A stretch of DNA of 64,000 bases from Pedobacter nototheniae. GTDB taxonomy: Bacteria > Bacteroidota > Bacteroidia > Sphingobacteriales > Sphingobacteriaceae. Below, piece after piece: positions 34,683 to 43,776 of this stretch. A program made the translations under genes and the position numbers. The DNA lies in assembly GCF_004335085.1 (NCBI RefSeq), contig NZ_RQRS01000029.1, positions 1-64,000 of the forward strand. The letters are read 5' to 3'. Numbering within the stretch: the stretch's first letter is position 1; every line of letters starts with the position of its first letter. A model generated the notes under the pieces. It was not told the origin of the DNA and searched no databases. It saw nothing but the letters and a program-made list of their open reading frames with translations.

Positions 34683-36758
34683 TTAGTTTGCAGTAAGTAC
34701 TTTCATTTGTACGTACTTATCTATGTTTTTATAGCTGTAGCCTTTCTTTATCATTGAAGCTATAAAAGTTGGAGAGGTGCCTGTAGACTTTGCCGAGATT
34801 AAATCATCAATCGTTAGGCTGTTAAATCCAAATTTTTTGTATTCGTTATAATCATTAGCAGTGGCACCAATCGCCTTTAAAGCGATGGCATTATCAACAC
34901 TAAGGCTTGGCATACCTGCTGATTGGAAACTTTTGAAAAATTCGGGAGTGATACCAAGTGATTTCATGGCGATAATGTCATCATCAGAAGCTTTAATACC
35001 ATTATCGGTAAAACCTTTCACATAAGTAGCAGTAATGTTTAATGCTTTTTTTGCAATTAGATTTCCAAACGCTTCGTCATCATCGTCATCTTCTTGGTCT
35101 TTAGGTTTGATTTTAGCTTTTGTAGTTTTTTTGCTATTATCATCCGTAGAAGACAGCATTTCTCTACTAGCAGCTTTGGCATTTTTTGTATCCTTTAAAA
35201 ATTGGCCAGTCATCCCTTGAGATTTAAAGGTAATCAATTTGCTTGCTGTAACATCTTTATAACCCGCATCTCTTATTTCCTTTACATAGTTGCCATCCAC
35301 ACCCAGTGCTTTAAGTGGTATAAGATCTTGTATGCTTAGCTTGTTTAGCCCAGCATCTTTAAGCGAACGGATAAACTTTTGATCAACACGTAAAGCTGCC
35401 AAAGGGATTAATTCCTCTTTAGTAAGGCTTGTATAACCTTCTGATTTAAGCACACTTACAAAACTTCTGTCCATGTTTATCATGTAATAAACCAATGCAT
35501 CTTTTTCTTGGGCATTTTTAACCCCTTCTTTAGCTAGAAAATCTATAAAACTAGGATCGGAGGTGAATTTATAAGTTCCCATGCCAGTATTACCTTCCAT
35601 TTTTCCAACAAAGTTCATTGTACCAGGATCGCGAGTTAAAGAAAAAGTTCCAGAAGCATTTTTAGGCAAATTTTTCAACTCACTTAATAAAAAAGTACTG
35701 CTGCTGCCATTGTTTCTGTTTTCTTCATCATCGGCTACAAAGCGAATGGTTATTTTATCATCTTTAATTACAGCAAACCATGATCCATCAGTGGCGATAT
35801 CTTTTGGCGTGCTTTTACTTTCGGTTAAAGTATTTTCCTTTCCGTATACTTTTGGTTCATTAAACAATGAAACAAACAGCAATAAAAGTGGCAGGATAAA
35901 TAAATATTTCCATGTAGAATTTACATTTGATTTTTTTGCGTTCATCATAATTAATCTTTTTTTAAGAATGGATTGATTGTAGTTTGTCGTGAGACTTACC
36001 GGAAAATGTGGCGCCGACACTTTCACTAAGCTCATTTGGTAGCTCGAGCGTTCTACATCCGAATGCTGCAGCAATTCGTGGTCTGTTAAAAACTCGAGAT
36101 TATCTTCCATCGCCTTGCGGTATAACCATGCAAAGGGATTGAACCATTGAAAAACAAGAGCAAGCTCGGCTATTAAAATATCATAGCTATGGCCTTGTTG
36201 TATATGGATTTTTTCGTGAAGGATGATTTGATTGTAGGTATCCCAATCGTATTTTTCGGGATTGATAAAAATATTATTTCCAAAAGAGCAAGGCGCCTGA
36301 TCTCCAGAAAGTTCAACAATTCTAAAACGCCCATCTTTAATTACCGGCCTTGAATAAGCACGATATAACAAAACAAAAAGCTGAAACAAGAAATTGATAC
36401 CAAAAATAATTACGCCAAGCCAATACGCCCAGATTAGTACTTTCAGGATAGAAATCTCTTTAAAGATAGATTCCTTTTCAATTTTATTATAGTTTGTAAC
36501 CGTACTTGGTTTTGCATTTTTTTGTTGTTGTGTTTTTACGCTTTCCGGCACAGTTTGATTAATAGCTATGGGAACATCTGCCTTTCTGAATGCCCATTGC
36601 TGAGGAACTGGCACAAATGGCAAACTAAATGCCAATACCAAACAGCTTAGCAGAATAAAGCGGTTTAAGGGGAAAAAGGTTTCCTTTTGAAGTAATAATT
36701 TATAAAAAATCAAACATCCCGCCAGTATAAGGGCAACATTTAACAAATAATATATCAT
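34683..36758 (-). CDS. BlaR1-like M56 membrane metallopeptidase with C-terminal ~22-aa repeats
   Basis: It is a sensor-type zinc peptidase that would cleave or control the BlaI-like repressor encoded just upstream. The N-terminal membrane helices (~1-130) are followed by the M56 catalytic motif ILHEKIHIQQGHSYD (about residue 186) and a further helix near 290. The C-terminal ~270 residues hold repeats of about 22 aa, with consensus LxxxDLIxLKALGVxxxFIKxLKDAG, broken by an acidic/Lys linker (QEDDDDDEAFG). The repeat region is likely periplasmic and may be the ligand-sensing part. Its start overlaps the repressor gene by 4 bp. Confidence 0.88.
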   Translation of the reverse strand: MIYYLLNVALILAGCLIFYKLLLQKETFFPLNRFILLSCLVLAFSLPFVPVPQQWAFRKADVPIAINQTVPESVKTQQQKNAKPSTVTNYNKIEKESIFKEISILKVLIWAYWLGVIIFGINFLFQLFVLLYRAYSRPVIKDGRFRIVELSGDQAPCSFGNNIFINPEKYDWDTYNQIILHEKIHIQQGHSYDILIAELALVFQWFNPFAWLYRKAMEDNLEFLTDHELLQHSDVERSSYQMSLVKVSAPHFPVSLTTNYNQSILKKRLIMMNAKKSNVNSTWKYLFILPLLLLFVSLFNEPKVYGKENTLTESKSTPKDIATDGSWFAVIKDDKITIRFVADDEENRNNGSSSTFLLSELKNLPKNASGTFSLTRDPGTMNFVGKMEGNTGMGTYKFTSDPSFIDFLAKEGVKNAQEKDALVYYMINMDRSFVSVLKSEGYTSLTKEELIPLAALRVDQKFIRSLKDAGLNKLSIQDLIPLKALGVDGNYVKEIRDAGYKDVTASKLITFKSQGMTGQFLKDTKNAKAASREMLSSTDDNSKKTTKAKIKPKDQEDDDDDEAFGNLIAKKALNITATYVKGFTDNGIKASDDDIIAMKSLGITPEFFKSFQSAGMPSLSVDNAIALKAIGATANDYNEYKKFGFNSLTIDDLISAKSTGTSPTFIASMIKKGYSYKNIDKYVQMKVLTAN

Positions 36759-37117
36759 GACTTTTTGGTTTTAATAAGATCAACTATTTCTTTAAGTTCT
36801 TCTTCACTAAGGTTTTGCTCTTTAGCAAAAAAGGCCAGCATTCTTGGGTATGAATTATCGAAATATTGGCTAACTACATCCTTTAAAGCATGTTTTTGAT
36901 ACTCTTCTCTGCTCACCAAAGGAAAATAGCAAAACATATTTCCAACTACATCATGTCCTAAAAATCCTTTTTCTTCAAGAATTTTTACCATAGTAGCCAC
37001 GCTATTGTAATGCGGCTTAGGATCAGGCAGTAACGGTATAATATCTCGGATAAATGCTTTTTCTACATCCCAAAATGCCTGCATAATTTGCTCTTCTCTT
37101 TTTGCCAGTTTAATCAT
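36755..37117 (-). CDS. BlaI/MecI/CopY-family transcriptional repressor
   Basis: This 120-aa winged-helix repressor (residues 5-75: EEQIMQAFWDVEKAFIRDIIPLL, YNSVATMVKILEEKGFLGHD) has a C-terminal dimerisation helix. It is paired with an M56 peptidase by a 4-bp overlap, as in blaI-blaR1 regulation. The N-S-V-A-T-M recognition helix is typical. It probably represses its own operon through the palindromes just upstream. Confidence 0.92.
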   Translation of the reverse strand: MIKLAKREEQIMQAFWDVEKAFIRDIIPLLPDPKPHYNSVATMVKILEEKGFLGHDVVGNMFCYFPLVSREEYQKHALKDVVSQYFDNSYPRMLAFFAKEQNLSEEELKEIVDLIKTKKS

Positions 37118-37122
37118 CGTAT

Positions 37123-37181
37123 CAAAATTATTAAACGAATGTACTACTAATTAATTAAGACACAAACTAATCCATTAGTAG
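37123..37181 (-). promoter_or_regulatory. Predicted blaI-type promoter and operator palindromes
   Basis: TAATTTTG (37123-37130, minus strand) is a -7 match 5 bp from the start codon, implying a leaderless transcript. Upstream, CTACTAAT (37144-37151) and ATTAGTAG (37174-37181) are inverted. ACTAAT-CC-ATTAGT (37166-37179) is a perfect short palindrome. These are plausible repressor sites. Confidence 0.5.
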
Positions 37182-37293
37182 GCAAGTAACTTTAACGTTA
37201 CAAATAAAATAATTGGTTTAATAATTCAAAAAGAAATGACTTGAAAATAGCTGTACAAAAGGGAGTAAAAGTAGTTTTTAGTCAAAAAATGAA

Positions 37294-37301
37294 TATATTT
37301 G
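37294..37301 (+). promoter_or_regulatory. Predicted ffh promoter -7 element (TATATTTG)
   Basis: This exact TAnnTTTG match lies 24 bp before the ATG at 37326. A TTG at 37299 overlaps it and so is not used as start. Confidence 0.6.
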
Positions 37302-37325
37302 CGGTTAAAGAAATTTGAACCAATT

Positions 37326-38666
37326 ATGTTTGATAATTTACAGGACAAGCTAGACAGGGCGTTTAAGGTACTAAAAGGACAAGGCAGCATTACGGAAATT
37401 AACGTGGCAGAAACCATGAAAGAAATCCGTAAAGCTTTATTGGATGCCGATGTAAATTACAAAACAGCAAAAACTTTTACTGATGATGTTAGGCAAAAAG
37501 CTTTAGGTCAAAACGTATTAACATCGGTTTCTCCTGGGCAGTTGCTTACTAAAATAATGAATGATGAGCTCGCAGCTTTAATGGGCGGTGAGGTTACTGA
37601 GTTGGAAACAAAAGCTAATCCAACCATCATTTTAATTGCTGGTTTAAATGGTGCAGGTAAAACCACTTTTGCAGGTAAATTAGCTTTACACCTAAAAGGA
37701 AAAGGTAAAAAACCTTTATTAGTAGCTGGCGATATGTACCGCCCAGCAGCTGTAGATCAGTTGGAGGTTTTAGGTACATCTGTGGGTGTATCTGTTTATG
37801 CAAACCGAGATTCTAAAGATCCTGTTGCCATTGCATTAGAAGGTATTGCACACGGTAAACAAAATGGAAATAACGTAATCATTATCGATACCGCCGGTCG
37901 TTTAGCGATCGATGAATCGTTAATGAACGAAATATCAGAAGTTAAGGCCAAAACTCAACCGCACGAAATTTTATTCGTAGTGGATTCAATGACGGGTCAG
38001 GATGCTGTTAATACTGCAAAAGTATTTAACGACAGATTAGACTTTACTGGGGTTGTATTAACCAAGTTAGATGGTGATACCCGTGGTGGTGCAGCCCTTT
38101 CGATTAAATCTGTAGTAAACAAACCAATTAAATTTATTGGTACAGGTGAGAAAATGGAAGCGCTTGATGTTTTCTATCCAGATAGAATGGCATCGCGTAT
38201 TTTGGGTATGGGTGATGTGGTTTCACTTGTTGAGCGTGCGCAAATGCAGTTTGATGAGAAAGAAGCTGCTGAATTACAGAAGAAAATCCGCAAAAATAAA
38301 TTCGATTTCAACGATTTCTATAACCAGATTCAACAAATTAAGAAAATGGGTAACATGAAAGATTTGATGGGAATGATACCTGGTGTGGGCAAAATGATGA
38401 AAAATGTAGAAATTGAAGACGATGCATTTAAGTCAATCGAATCGATTATCCAATCAATGACTCCCTTTGAAAAGGAAAATCCAGATAGCATTCAACAAAG
38501 CCGCCGTTTGCGCATTGCAAAAGGTAGCGGAAATAAAGTTGAAGAAGTTACCAAGCTGATTAAACAGTTTGAAGATATGCGCAAAATGATGAAGCAGTTT
38601 TCAAACCCTGCTGCCGCAGCGGCTATGATGAAAGGTATGCCAAAAATGCCTTTTGGAAAAAGATAA
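37326..38666 (+). CDS. ffh: Signal recognition particle protein Ffh
   Basis: Ffh is the GTPase of the signal recognition particle that sends nascent membrane proteins to FtsY and the translocon. From the chosen ATG (446 aa) there is an N domain and the G domain with GLNGAGKTTFAGKLA, GDMYRPAAVDQL, DTAGRL and TKLDGDTRGGAAL. The Met-rich M domain follows (MKDLMGMIPGVGKMMKN, ending MMKGMPKMPFGKR), which binds signal sequences and 4.5S RNA. It is a single gene followed by a strong terminator. Confidence 0.96.
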   Translation: MFDNLQDKLDRAFKVLKGQGSITEINVAETMKEIRKALLDADVNYKTAKTFTDDVRQKALGQNVLTSVSPGQLLTKIMNDELAALMGGEVTELETKANPTIILIAGLNGAGKTTFAGKLALHLKGKGKKPLLVAGDMYRPAAVDQLEVLGTSVGVSVYANRDSKDPVAIALEGIAHGKQNGNNVIIIDTAGRLAIDESLMNEISEVKAKTQPHEILFVVDSMTGQDAVNTAKVFNDRLDFTGVVLTKLDGDTRGGAALSIKSVVNKPIKFIGTGEKMEALDVFYPDRMASRILGMGDVVSLVERAQMQFDEKEAAELQKKIRKNKFDFNDFYNQIQQIKKMGNMKDLMGMIPGVGKMMKNVEIEDDAFKSIESIIQSMTPFEKENPDSIQQSRRLRIAKGSGNKVEEVTKLIKQFEDMRKMMKQFSNPAAAAAMMKGMPKMPFGKR

Positions 38667-38689
38667 TTTCAAGTAAAAATCAAAATATT

Positions 38690-38723
38690 AAAATCCCAAT
38701 CAGTCATGGTTGGGATTTTTTGT
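38690..38723 (+). terminator. Rho-independent terminator after ffh
   Basis: AAAATCCCAA (38690-38699) and TTGGGATTTT (38710-38719) form a 10-bp stem with a 10-nt loop, followed by more T residues, 23 bp after the stop. Confidence 0.85.
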
Positions 38724-38858
38724 TTAAGGGTTTTTCACAAGAAAAGTTCTTTAATCAAATCCATGTAAGCTAAAATGCACTAAACAATTACTATATTCGG
38801 AAAAAGCCCAAATCTCCCGCAGCATTTACATCCCGTTCTTATCGTAAAAAACGAATTA

Positions 38859-40397
38859 ATGCTTGTAAAAACCTATGGAAGTGCCGTTTTCGGCGTAAAT
38901 GCTTTAACCATTACTGTTGAAGTAAGTATAAGTGCAGGCAATAAATACTTTATGGTAGGCCTGCCAGATAATGCCGTAAAAGAAAGCTTGCAACGTGTGG
39001 AAAGTGCCATTCATCTTGCAGGTTTTAGAATGCCACGCCAAAAAATTGTAGTTAATCTTGCCCCCGCAGATATTAGAAAAGAAGGCTCTGCGTATGATTT
39101 ACCAATAGCTATTGGCATTTTAGCTGCTTCAGGACAAATACTGGCTGATGAATTAGAAAATTATTTTATCATGGGCGAACTGTCATTAGATGGGAATATC
39201 CAGCCCATAAAAGGTGCGTTGCCAATTGCTATACAAGCTAGAAATGAAAACTTTAAAGGTTTCATTTTACCCAAACAAAACGTACGAGAAGCCGCAATAG
39301 TTGATGGTATAAATGCTTATGGTGTAGAAACCTTAGCAGAAGTGATTTCTATTTTCAATAAAAGCAGTGATTTATTACCGACAAAAATCAATACCCGAGA
39401 GGAGTTTCTAAAAAATATAGGTAATTACGAACATGATTTTGCTGATGTAAAAGGGCAGGAAAATATTAAACGTGCTTTAGAAATAGCCGCGGCAGGCGGT
39501 CATAATGTAATTTTAATTGGACCACCGGGAGCGGGTAAAACCATGCTAGCTAAGCGTTTACCTACTATTTTACCTCCATTAAACTTACACGAAGCTTTAG
39601 AAACTACAAAAATCCATTCTGTTGCGGGCAAACTCTCTGCAGCTGATGCTTTAATGACGGTTAGGCCGTACAGATCTCCGCATCACACCATTTCTGATGT
39701 AGCTTTAGTGGGTGGAGGCATGAATCCACAGCCTGGAGAAATTTCTTTAGCGCATAATGGTGTATTATTTTTAGATGAACTCCCTGAATTTAAAAGAACC
39801 GTTTTGGAAGTGATGCGTCAACCACTTGAAGATCGGAAAGTAGCTATTTCAAGGGCAAGATTTTCTGTAGAATATCCTGCTAGCTTTATGTTGGTGGCAT
39901 CTATGAACCCATGTCCATGTGGTTTTTACAATCATCCAGAAAAAGAATGTGTTTGTGCACCTGGTGTTGTTCAAAAATATTTAAGTAAAATATCCGGTCC
40001 CTTGTTAGATCGTATTGACTTACATGTAGAAGTAACGCCAGTTAGTTTTTCCGAATTGGCATCAACTAGAGATACAGAGAAAAGTGAATCAATCAGAGCT
40101 CGCGTTATTAAAGCAAGAGAAATTCAGGATATTAGGTTTGCAAACCATGAGAGTTTGCACAGTAATGCCCAAATGAGTCCTAAAATGGTTCGTAAGGTTT
40201 GCCAAATTAGTGAAGCTGGCCAAACACTTTTAAAAACCGCAATGGAACGGCTCGGTTTATCTGCAAGAGCATATGATAGGATTTTGAAAGTAGCACGCAC
40301 CATTGCAGATTTAGCAAACAGCGAAAATGTAGAATTAGAGCACTTAGCAGAATCTATAAATTACCGAAGCTTAGATAGGGATGGCTGGGCAGGATAA
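38859..40397 (+). CDS. YifB/ComM-family Mg-chelatase-like AAA+ ATPase
   Basis: ComM homologues are AAA+ helicases that promote branch migration during natural transformation. The 512-aa protein has the N-terminal ChlI-like domain (KTYGSAVFGVNALTITVEVS). Walker A is GPPGAGKTMLAKRLP (about residue 218) and Walker B is GVLFLDELPEF. SMNPCPCGFY is followed by Cys residues, and the arginine/sensor region is LLDRIDLHVEV. The length and order are those of intact family members. Confidence 0.9.
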   Translation: MLVKTYGSAVFGVNALTITVEVSISAGNKYFMVGLPDNAVKESLQRVESAIHLAGFRMPRQKIVVNLAPADIRKEGSAYDLPIAIGILAASGQILADELENYFIMGELSLDGNIQPIKGALPIAIQARNENFKGFILPKQNVREAAIVDGINAYGVETLAEVISIFNKSSDLLPTKINTREEFLKNIGNYEHDFADVKGQENIKRALEIAAAGGHNVILIGPPGAGKTMLAKRLPTILPPLNLHEALETTKIHSVAGKLSAADALMTVRPYRSPHHTISDVALVGGGMNPQPGEISLAHNGVLFLDELPEFKRTVLEVMRQPLEDRKVAISRARFSVEYPASFMLVASMNPCPCGFYNHPEKECVCAPGVVQKYLSKISGPLLDRIDLHVEVTPVSFSELASTRDTEKSESIRARVIKAREIQDIRFANHESLHSNAQMSPKMVRKVCQISEAGQTLLKTAMERLGLSARAYDRILKVARTIADLANSENVELEHLAESINYRSLDRDGWAG

Positions 40398-40520
40398 TTA
40401 CGAATAATCATATAAAACTGGCAAATAGCTGAAAAAGGACGGCAAATAGCAAATATTACTTTTTATTAAAGTTTTCAATTGTAGCTTTAATAAAAATAAT
40501 ATTCAGTTATCATCCTACCT

Positions 40521-41510
40521 ATGAAAATTAAACACCTTATCCTTGGCTTGCTTTTGTTAAAGGCAAGCCTCTCTTTCGCTCAAGAAAAAGAATTTACTGT
40601 ATCCAAAAATTTTAACACAACAATAGATTTGGTTAGTAAATTTCAAAGCCAATTGGCCAACCAGGAATTTGATGCTGTAAAAAGTGACAATATGTTTGCT
40701 ACGGATATTGCCATAAATAAGGAGCAGTATGGATTAACGCAAAAAGATAATTTTTTACTAATCAAGTATAAAAGTAAGCCCACAAAAGCAACCGTATCAT
40801 CAACCTGGAATATAACCCTTAAAAAAATAAGCGCCAATAAAACCGTTGTTAAAGTAAGGTTAGCAAAAATTGATGCAGATAAGATTTCAAAGTCTCAAAT
40901 TGATGCGACTAAAACCACATCAAGCGGAAAACTTGAGAAAATGCTAAAAAACTTTATCGAGCGCAATACCGATAAAGAAGAATATATTATTGGCACCACT
41001 AGTACTGAAGAAGCTGTAGATGTTGCCGAAGCCGCAGCGACCAATCAAAGCACTAACGCTGATTTAGGTAAATTACTGGATAAAAATAAAATGATTCCTT
41101 TACCAGTAACCGTAGATTACTTTACAAAAAAATTAGGTTTTGAACCTCGAACTGCCGAAAACGAGCTTTGCGAAAAGGGCATTTACTATATATGGGATTT
41201 AGAAAATGAAGTTAACCTTATTTATTCGCGTTTAAAAGACAAGAATCAGTACGCGAGTATTGCTTATTTTGGTGATGAAAAAATTTCTGGATTGCCTTTA
41301 GGATTAATATTTAATGAATCTACTTTTGATCAATGCAAATCTAAGTTTGCAAAATACAAACCTACCTGGCACCAGGAAACTACAGAAGTAAGCGCAACGG
41401 AATCAAAAGCTTTTTTAATTTTAGAATTTAAGGTAAATCAATATTATGTACAGCTTGGTTTTTACAACAATAAATATGTAACAAGCGTACAGGTTTCTAC
41501 CAAAAAATAG
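40521..41510 (+). CDS. Exported hypothetical protein
   Basis: This 329-aa product has a signal peptide ending SFAQ (residue ~21). The first part of the mature protein (~22-150) is rich in Lys and Thr, with a segment (NITLKKISANKTVVKVRLAK) suggestive of an SRPBCC/lipid-binding-like or beta-rich fold. The C-terminal 130 residues form a second unit (PVTVDYFTKKLGFEP...). I do not recognise the family. It begins a run of small exported proteins to 46.7 kb, with the next gene 7 bp downstream. Confidence 0.6.
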   Translation: MKIKHLILGLLLLKASLSFAQEKEFTVSKNFNTTIDLVSKFQSQLANQEFDAVKSDNMFATDIAINKEQYGLTQKDNFLLIKYKSKPTKATVSSTWNITLKKISANKTVVKVRLAKIDADKISKSQIDATKTTSSGKLEKMLKNFIERNTDKEEYIIGTTSTEEAVDVAEAAATNQSTNADLGKLLDKNKMIPLPVTVDYFTKKLGFEPRTAENELCEKGIYYIWDLENEVNLIYSRLKDKNQYASIAYFGDEKISGLPLGLIFNESTFDQCKSKFAKYKPTWHQETTEVSATESKAFLILEFKVNQYYVQLGFYNNKYVTSVQVSTKK

Positions 41511-41517
41511 CAATTAT

Positions 41518-42156
41518 ATGTTGATTAGAATAGTAATCCTTTCAATATTGACATTATGTGGTTTTCAAAATTTGGCTTTTGCTCAATCAGGAAAGAAAGT
41601 TTTCCATCAGCCTAAAGCAAAAGGCAATTGGTACTATTATCATCCCTTTACGGATAAGCGCTATGTTTTGGCTATTCAAAATATTGAAGATGAATTAGGT
41701 GAAGAAATTACAGGTATTAAAGGTGAAAACACTAATATCTATTTTGGAAAAAACAATGGATCTTCGGATCAGATTTTCTGGAAAACACACTTATTTATGC
41801 GCCTAATTAAGGATAACATTGAATATATAGATTATAACGGAGATGGCATAAAAGACATGGTAATTTATATGAATAGTGGCGGCAGAGGTGGCAATTCATT
41901 TTTCATGCTACTCCTAAAAAATCCTAAGGAACATAAGCTAACCCGAATAAAAGATTTCGAAAATATTGTAAATCCGACTTACGATAAAAAGCATAAAATT
42001 ATATTATCGTATGCGCTAGCGGGCACAAATCATTATAGTATTTATAAGCTCAAAAATAATATGATTAATCAAATTGGTAGCTCTTTTGAAGATACGGATG
42101 ACTTGGATTTAGACAAGAAGATTAATCAGATTTTAAAAGCTAACAAAATTAAATAG
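41518..42156 (+). CDS. Exported protein with a D-x-N-x-D-G calcium-binding-like loop
   Basis: A signal peptide ends NLAFAQ. The mature 190 residues contain YIDYNGDGIKDMVIYMNSGG, a D-x-N-x-D-G-x-x-D loop like those of FG-GAP/VCBS and EF-hand-type repeats that bind Ca. No enzyme motif is seen. It likely shares a transcript with the gene 7 bp upstream. Confidence 0.6.
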   Translation: MLIRIVILSILTLCGFQNLAFAQSGKKVFHQPKAKGNWYYYHPFTDKRYVLAIQNIEDELGEEITGIKGENTNIYFGKNNGSSDQIFWKTHLFMRLIKDNIEYIDYNGDGIKDMVIYMNSGGRGGNSFFMLLLKNPKEHKLTRIKDFENIVNPTYDKKHKIILSYALAGTNHYSIYKLKNNMINQIGSSFEDTDDLDLDKKINQILKANKIK

Positions 42157-42180
42157 TTAAAGGGTTATAAGAATTCGTAA

Positions 42181-42684
42181 TTATGCAGGCCTCTCGGTAC
42201 ACAACCACATCTGCATGGTAGGATAGGGCTTAACGCCTTTTACAATGGCTTGCTTTTCATCATAAGCCATTCCGAGCCATTGCAAAAGAGACATACCAAT
42301 TCCATTTGAACCCTTAAAGTTTTCGATAAGATTTTTGGATTCATTTTTATAACCATTTTCATGAAAAACTATTTCAGGATCTATTTTTAAATAAACACAG
42401 GCCGCGTAAGACCATGCAATTGCCATCATTTCACCACCATTATGCAAATCGCCACTTTCCAAATTATCACTCATCGTTTGCCTTATAGCAGGGGGCATAC
42501 ACGCTAAATGTCCAGCCTCGTGCAAAATATCGCCTGGGTAAAGTAACTTCTCCATATCTATAATTAGTATTCCTGTTCTTAATTTCAGTCCAGGTAAAAA
42601 AGTTTCTGTATAAATGGGTTCTAAGCTATATTTTAAACCAATCTCATTTAGAAATGAGAGGATAAGACTGGTGTTTTTTTCCAT
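42181..42684 (-). CDS. Putative small zinc metalloprotein (HEAGH motif), function unknown
   Basis: The 167-aa product has no signal peptide. DILHEAGHLACMP is a classical H-E-x-G-H zincin motif. NGGEMMAIAWSYAACVYL downstream could supply a third ligand or the Glu of a gluzincin-type site. The rest does not match a family I can name. It is the only minus-strand gene between 37.3 and 46.7 kb and stands alone. Confidence 0.62.
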   Translation of the reverse strand: MEKNTSLILSFLNEIGLKYSLEPIYTETFLPGLKLRTGILIIDMEKLLYPGDILHEAGHLACMPPAIRQTMSDNLESGDLHNGGEMMAIAWSYAACVYLKIDPEIVFHENGYKNESKNLIENFKGSNGIGMSLLQWLGMAYDEKQAIVKGVKPYPTMQMWLCTERPA

Positions 42685-42780
42685 GCTAATTTAATTTTTT
42701 AATACTAATTTAGTTTTTACCTTACTTATATCTTCAATTTATAATTAAATTCTAATAATTTATCTCTACCAACGTTCTCC

Positions 42781-43722
42781 ATGTTAAATAAGTTTACCAA
42801 TTCTATTTTCCAATACCATAGCGATTTAAAAACCGGTTTGAGAAAGATTTTAGATCCTGATTTTGACCGCAAACAAGAAATTTGGCTGAGTATTTTTGGC
42901 TTGGGTAAGTTGGAAACGTTTCAGTTTATTTATGGAGCGTGTAAAGATGCTGAACATTTTAATCAATGGGTTACATCACTTAAAGGAGTAGATTTTGTAG
43001 AACAGGCCACCTTAAAATTTAATCATTGGACGCAAAACAATATAAGTACCAACCACCAAATCCCGAGAGGTTTAAGTATAGAGCAACTCCAATTTTGGAA
43101 AGTTAATGGTTATTTAAAAATAGGCAATCTTTTTCCTGATTCGCATTGCGACGATGTAAAACAACTCATTTGCAATTATCTAAATATTGATCTTTCTAAA
43201 CCCGAAACCTGGTATTTTAACCACGAAAACTGGCATGGGTTAATGGTACAACTTTATCAAGATGAGGCCATTAATAAGATTAGATACAATACAAATCTTT
43301 TCAATCTATTTGCCGAACTTTATAACAATACAGATATTATAGCCAATGTAGATAAATTGAGTTATAATCCACCAGAAACAGACAAATGGCGGTTTTCTCA
43401 TGATAAATTACATTGGGATATTGACTTTAACCGCTTAGACGAAGATTATATTCAGGGCTTAGTCTACCTTGATGATGTACCCGAAAACGGAGGTGCTTTT
43501 AAAGCAGTTCCTGGCTTTCATAATCAATTTAAAAACTGGATAAAATCATTCGAAAACCTGCAGCAAGCGCACAATAAAATGCGTGAAGAGCAAATTGGAG
43601 AATTTATACCAGGCAAAAAAGGCGATGTAATTCTTTGGCGTAATACACTTCCACATGCGGCAAGTAAAAATAAATCAACGCACCCTCGTTTTGTACAATA
43701 CGTGAGTTTTTCAAAGCTTTAA
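42781..43722 (+). CDS. Phytanoyl-CoA dioxygenase (PhyH) family protein
   Basis: This is a 2-oxoglutarate/Fe(II) oxygenase-like protein of 313 aa. The double-stranded beta-helix shows the metal-binding H-x-D in DKLHWDIDFNRLDED (about residue 220) and a distal His in WRNTLPHAASKN with Arg following (HPRFVQYVSF) for 2-oxoglutarate. PRGLSIEQLQFWKVNGYLKI is the usual PhyH N-terminal element. The substrate is unknown. Confidence 0.8.
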   Translation: MLNKFTNSIFQYHSDLKTGLRKILDPDFDRKQEIWLSIFGLGKLETFQFIYGACKDAEHFNQWVTSLKGVDFVEQATLKFNHWTQNNISTNHQIPRGLSIEQLQFWKVNGYLKIGNLFPDSHCDDVKQLICNYLNIDLSKPETWYFNHENWHGLMVQLYQDEAINKIRYNTNLFNLFAELYNNTDIIANVDKLSYNPPETDKWRFSHDKLHWDIDFNRLDEDYIQGLVYLDDVPENGGAFKAVPGFHNQFKNWIKSFENLQQAHNKMREEQIGEFIPGKKGDVILWRNTLPHAASKNKSTHPRFVQYVSFSKL

Positions 43723-43776
43723 ATGTTAATTCACATGGTTCTCATTATTACTGCAATTTTACAAAAATAGACTAAC

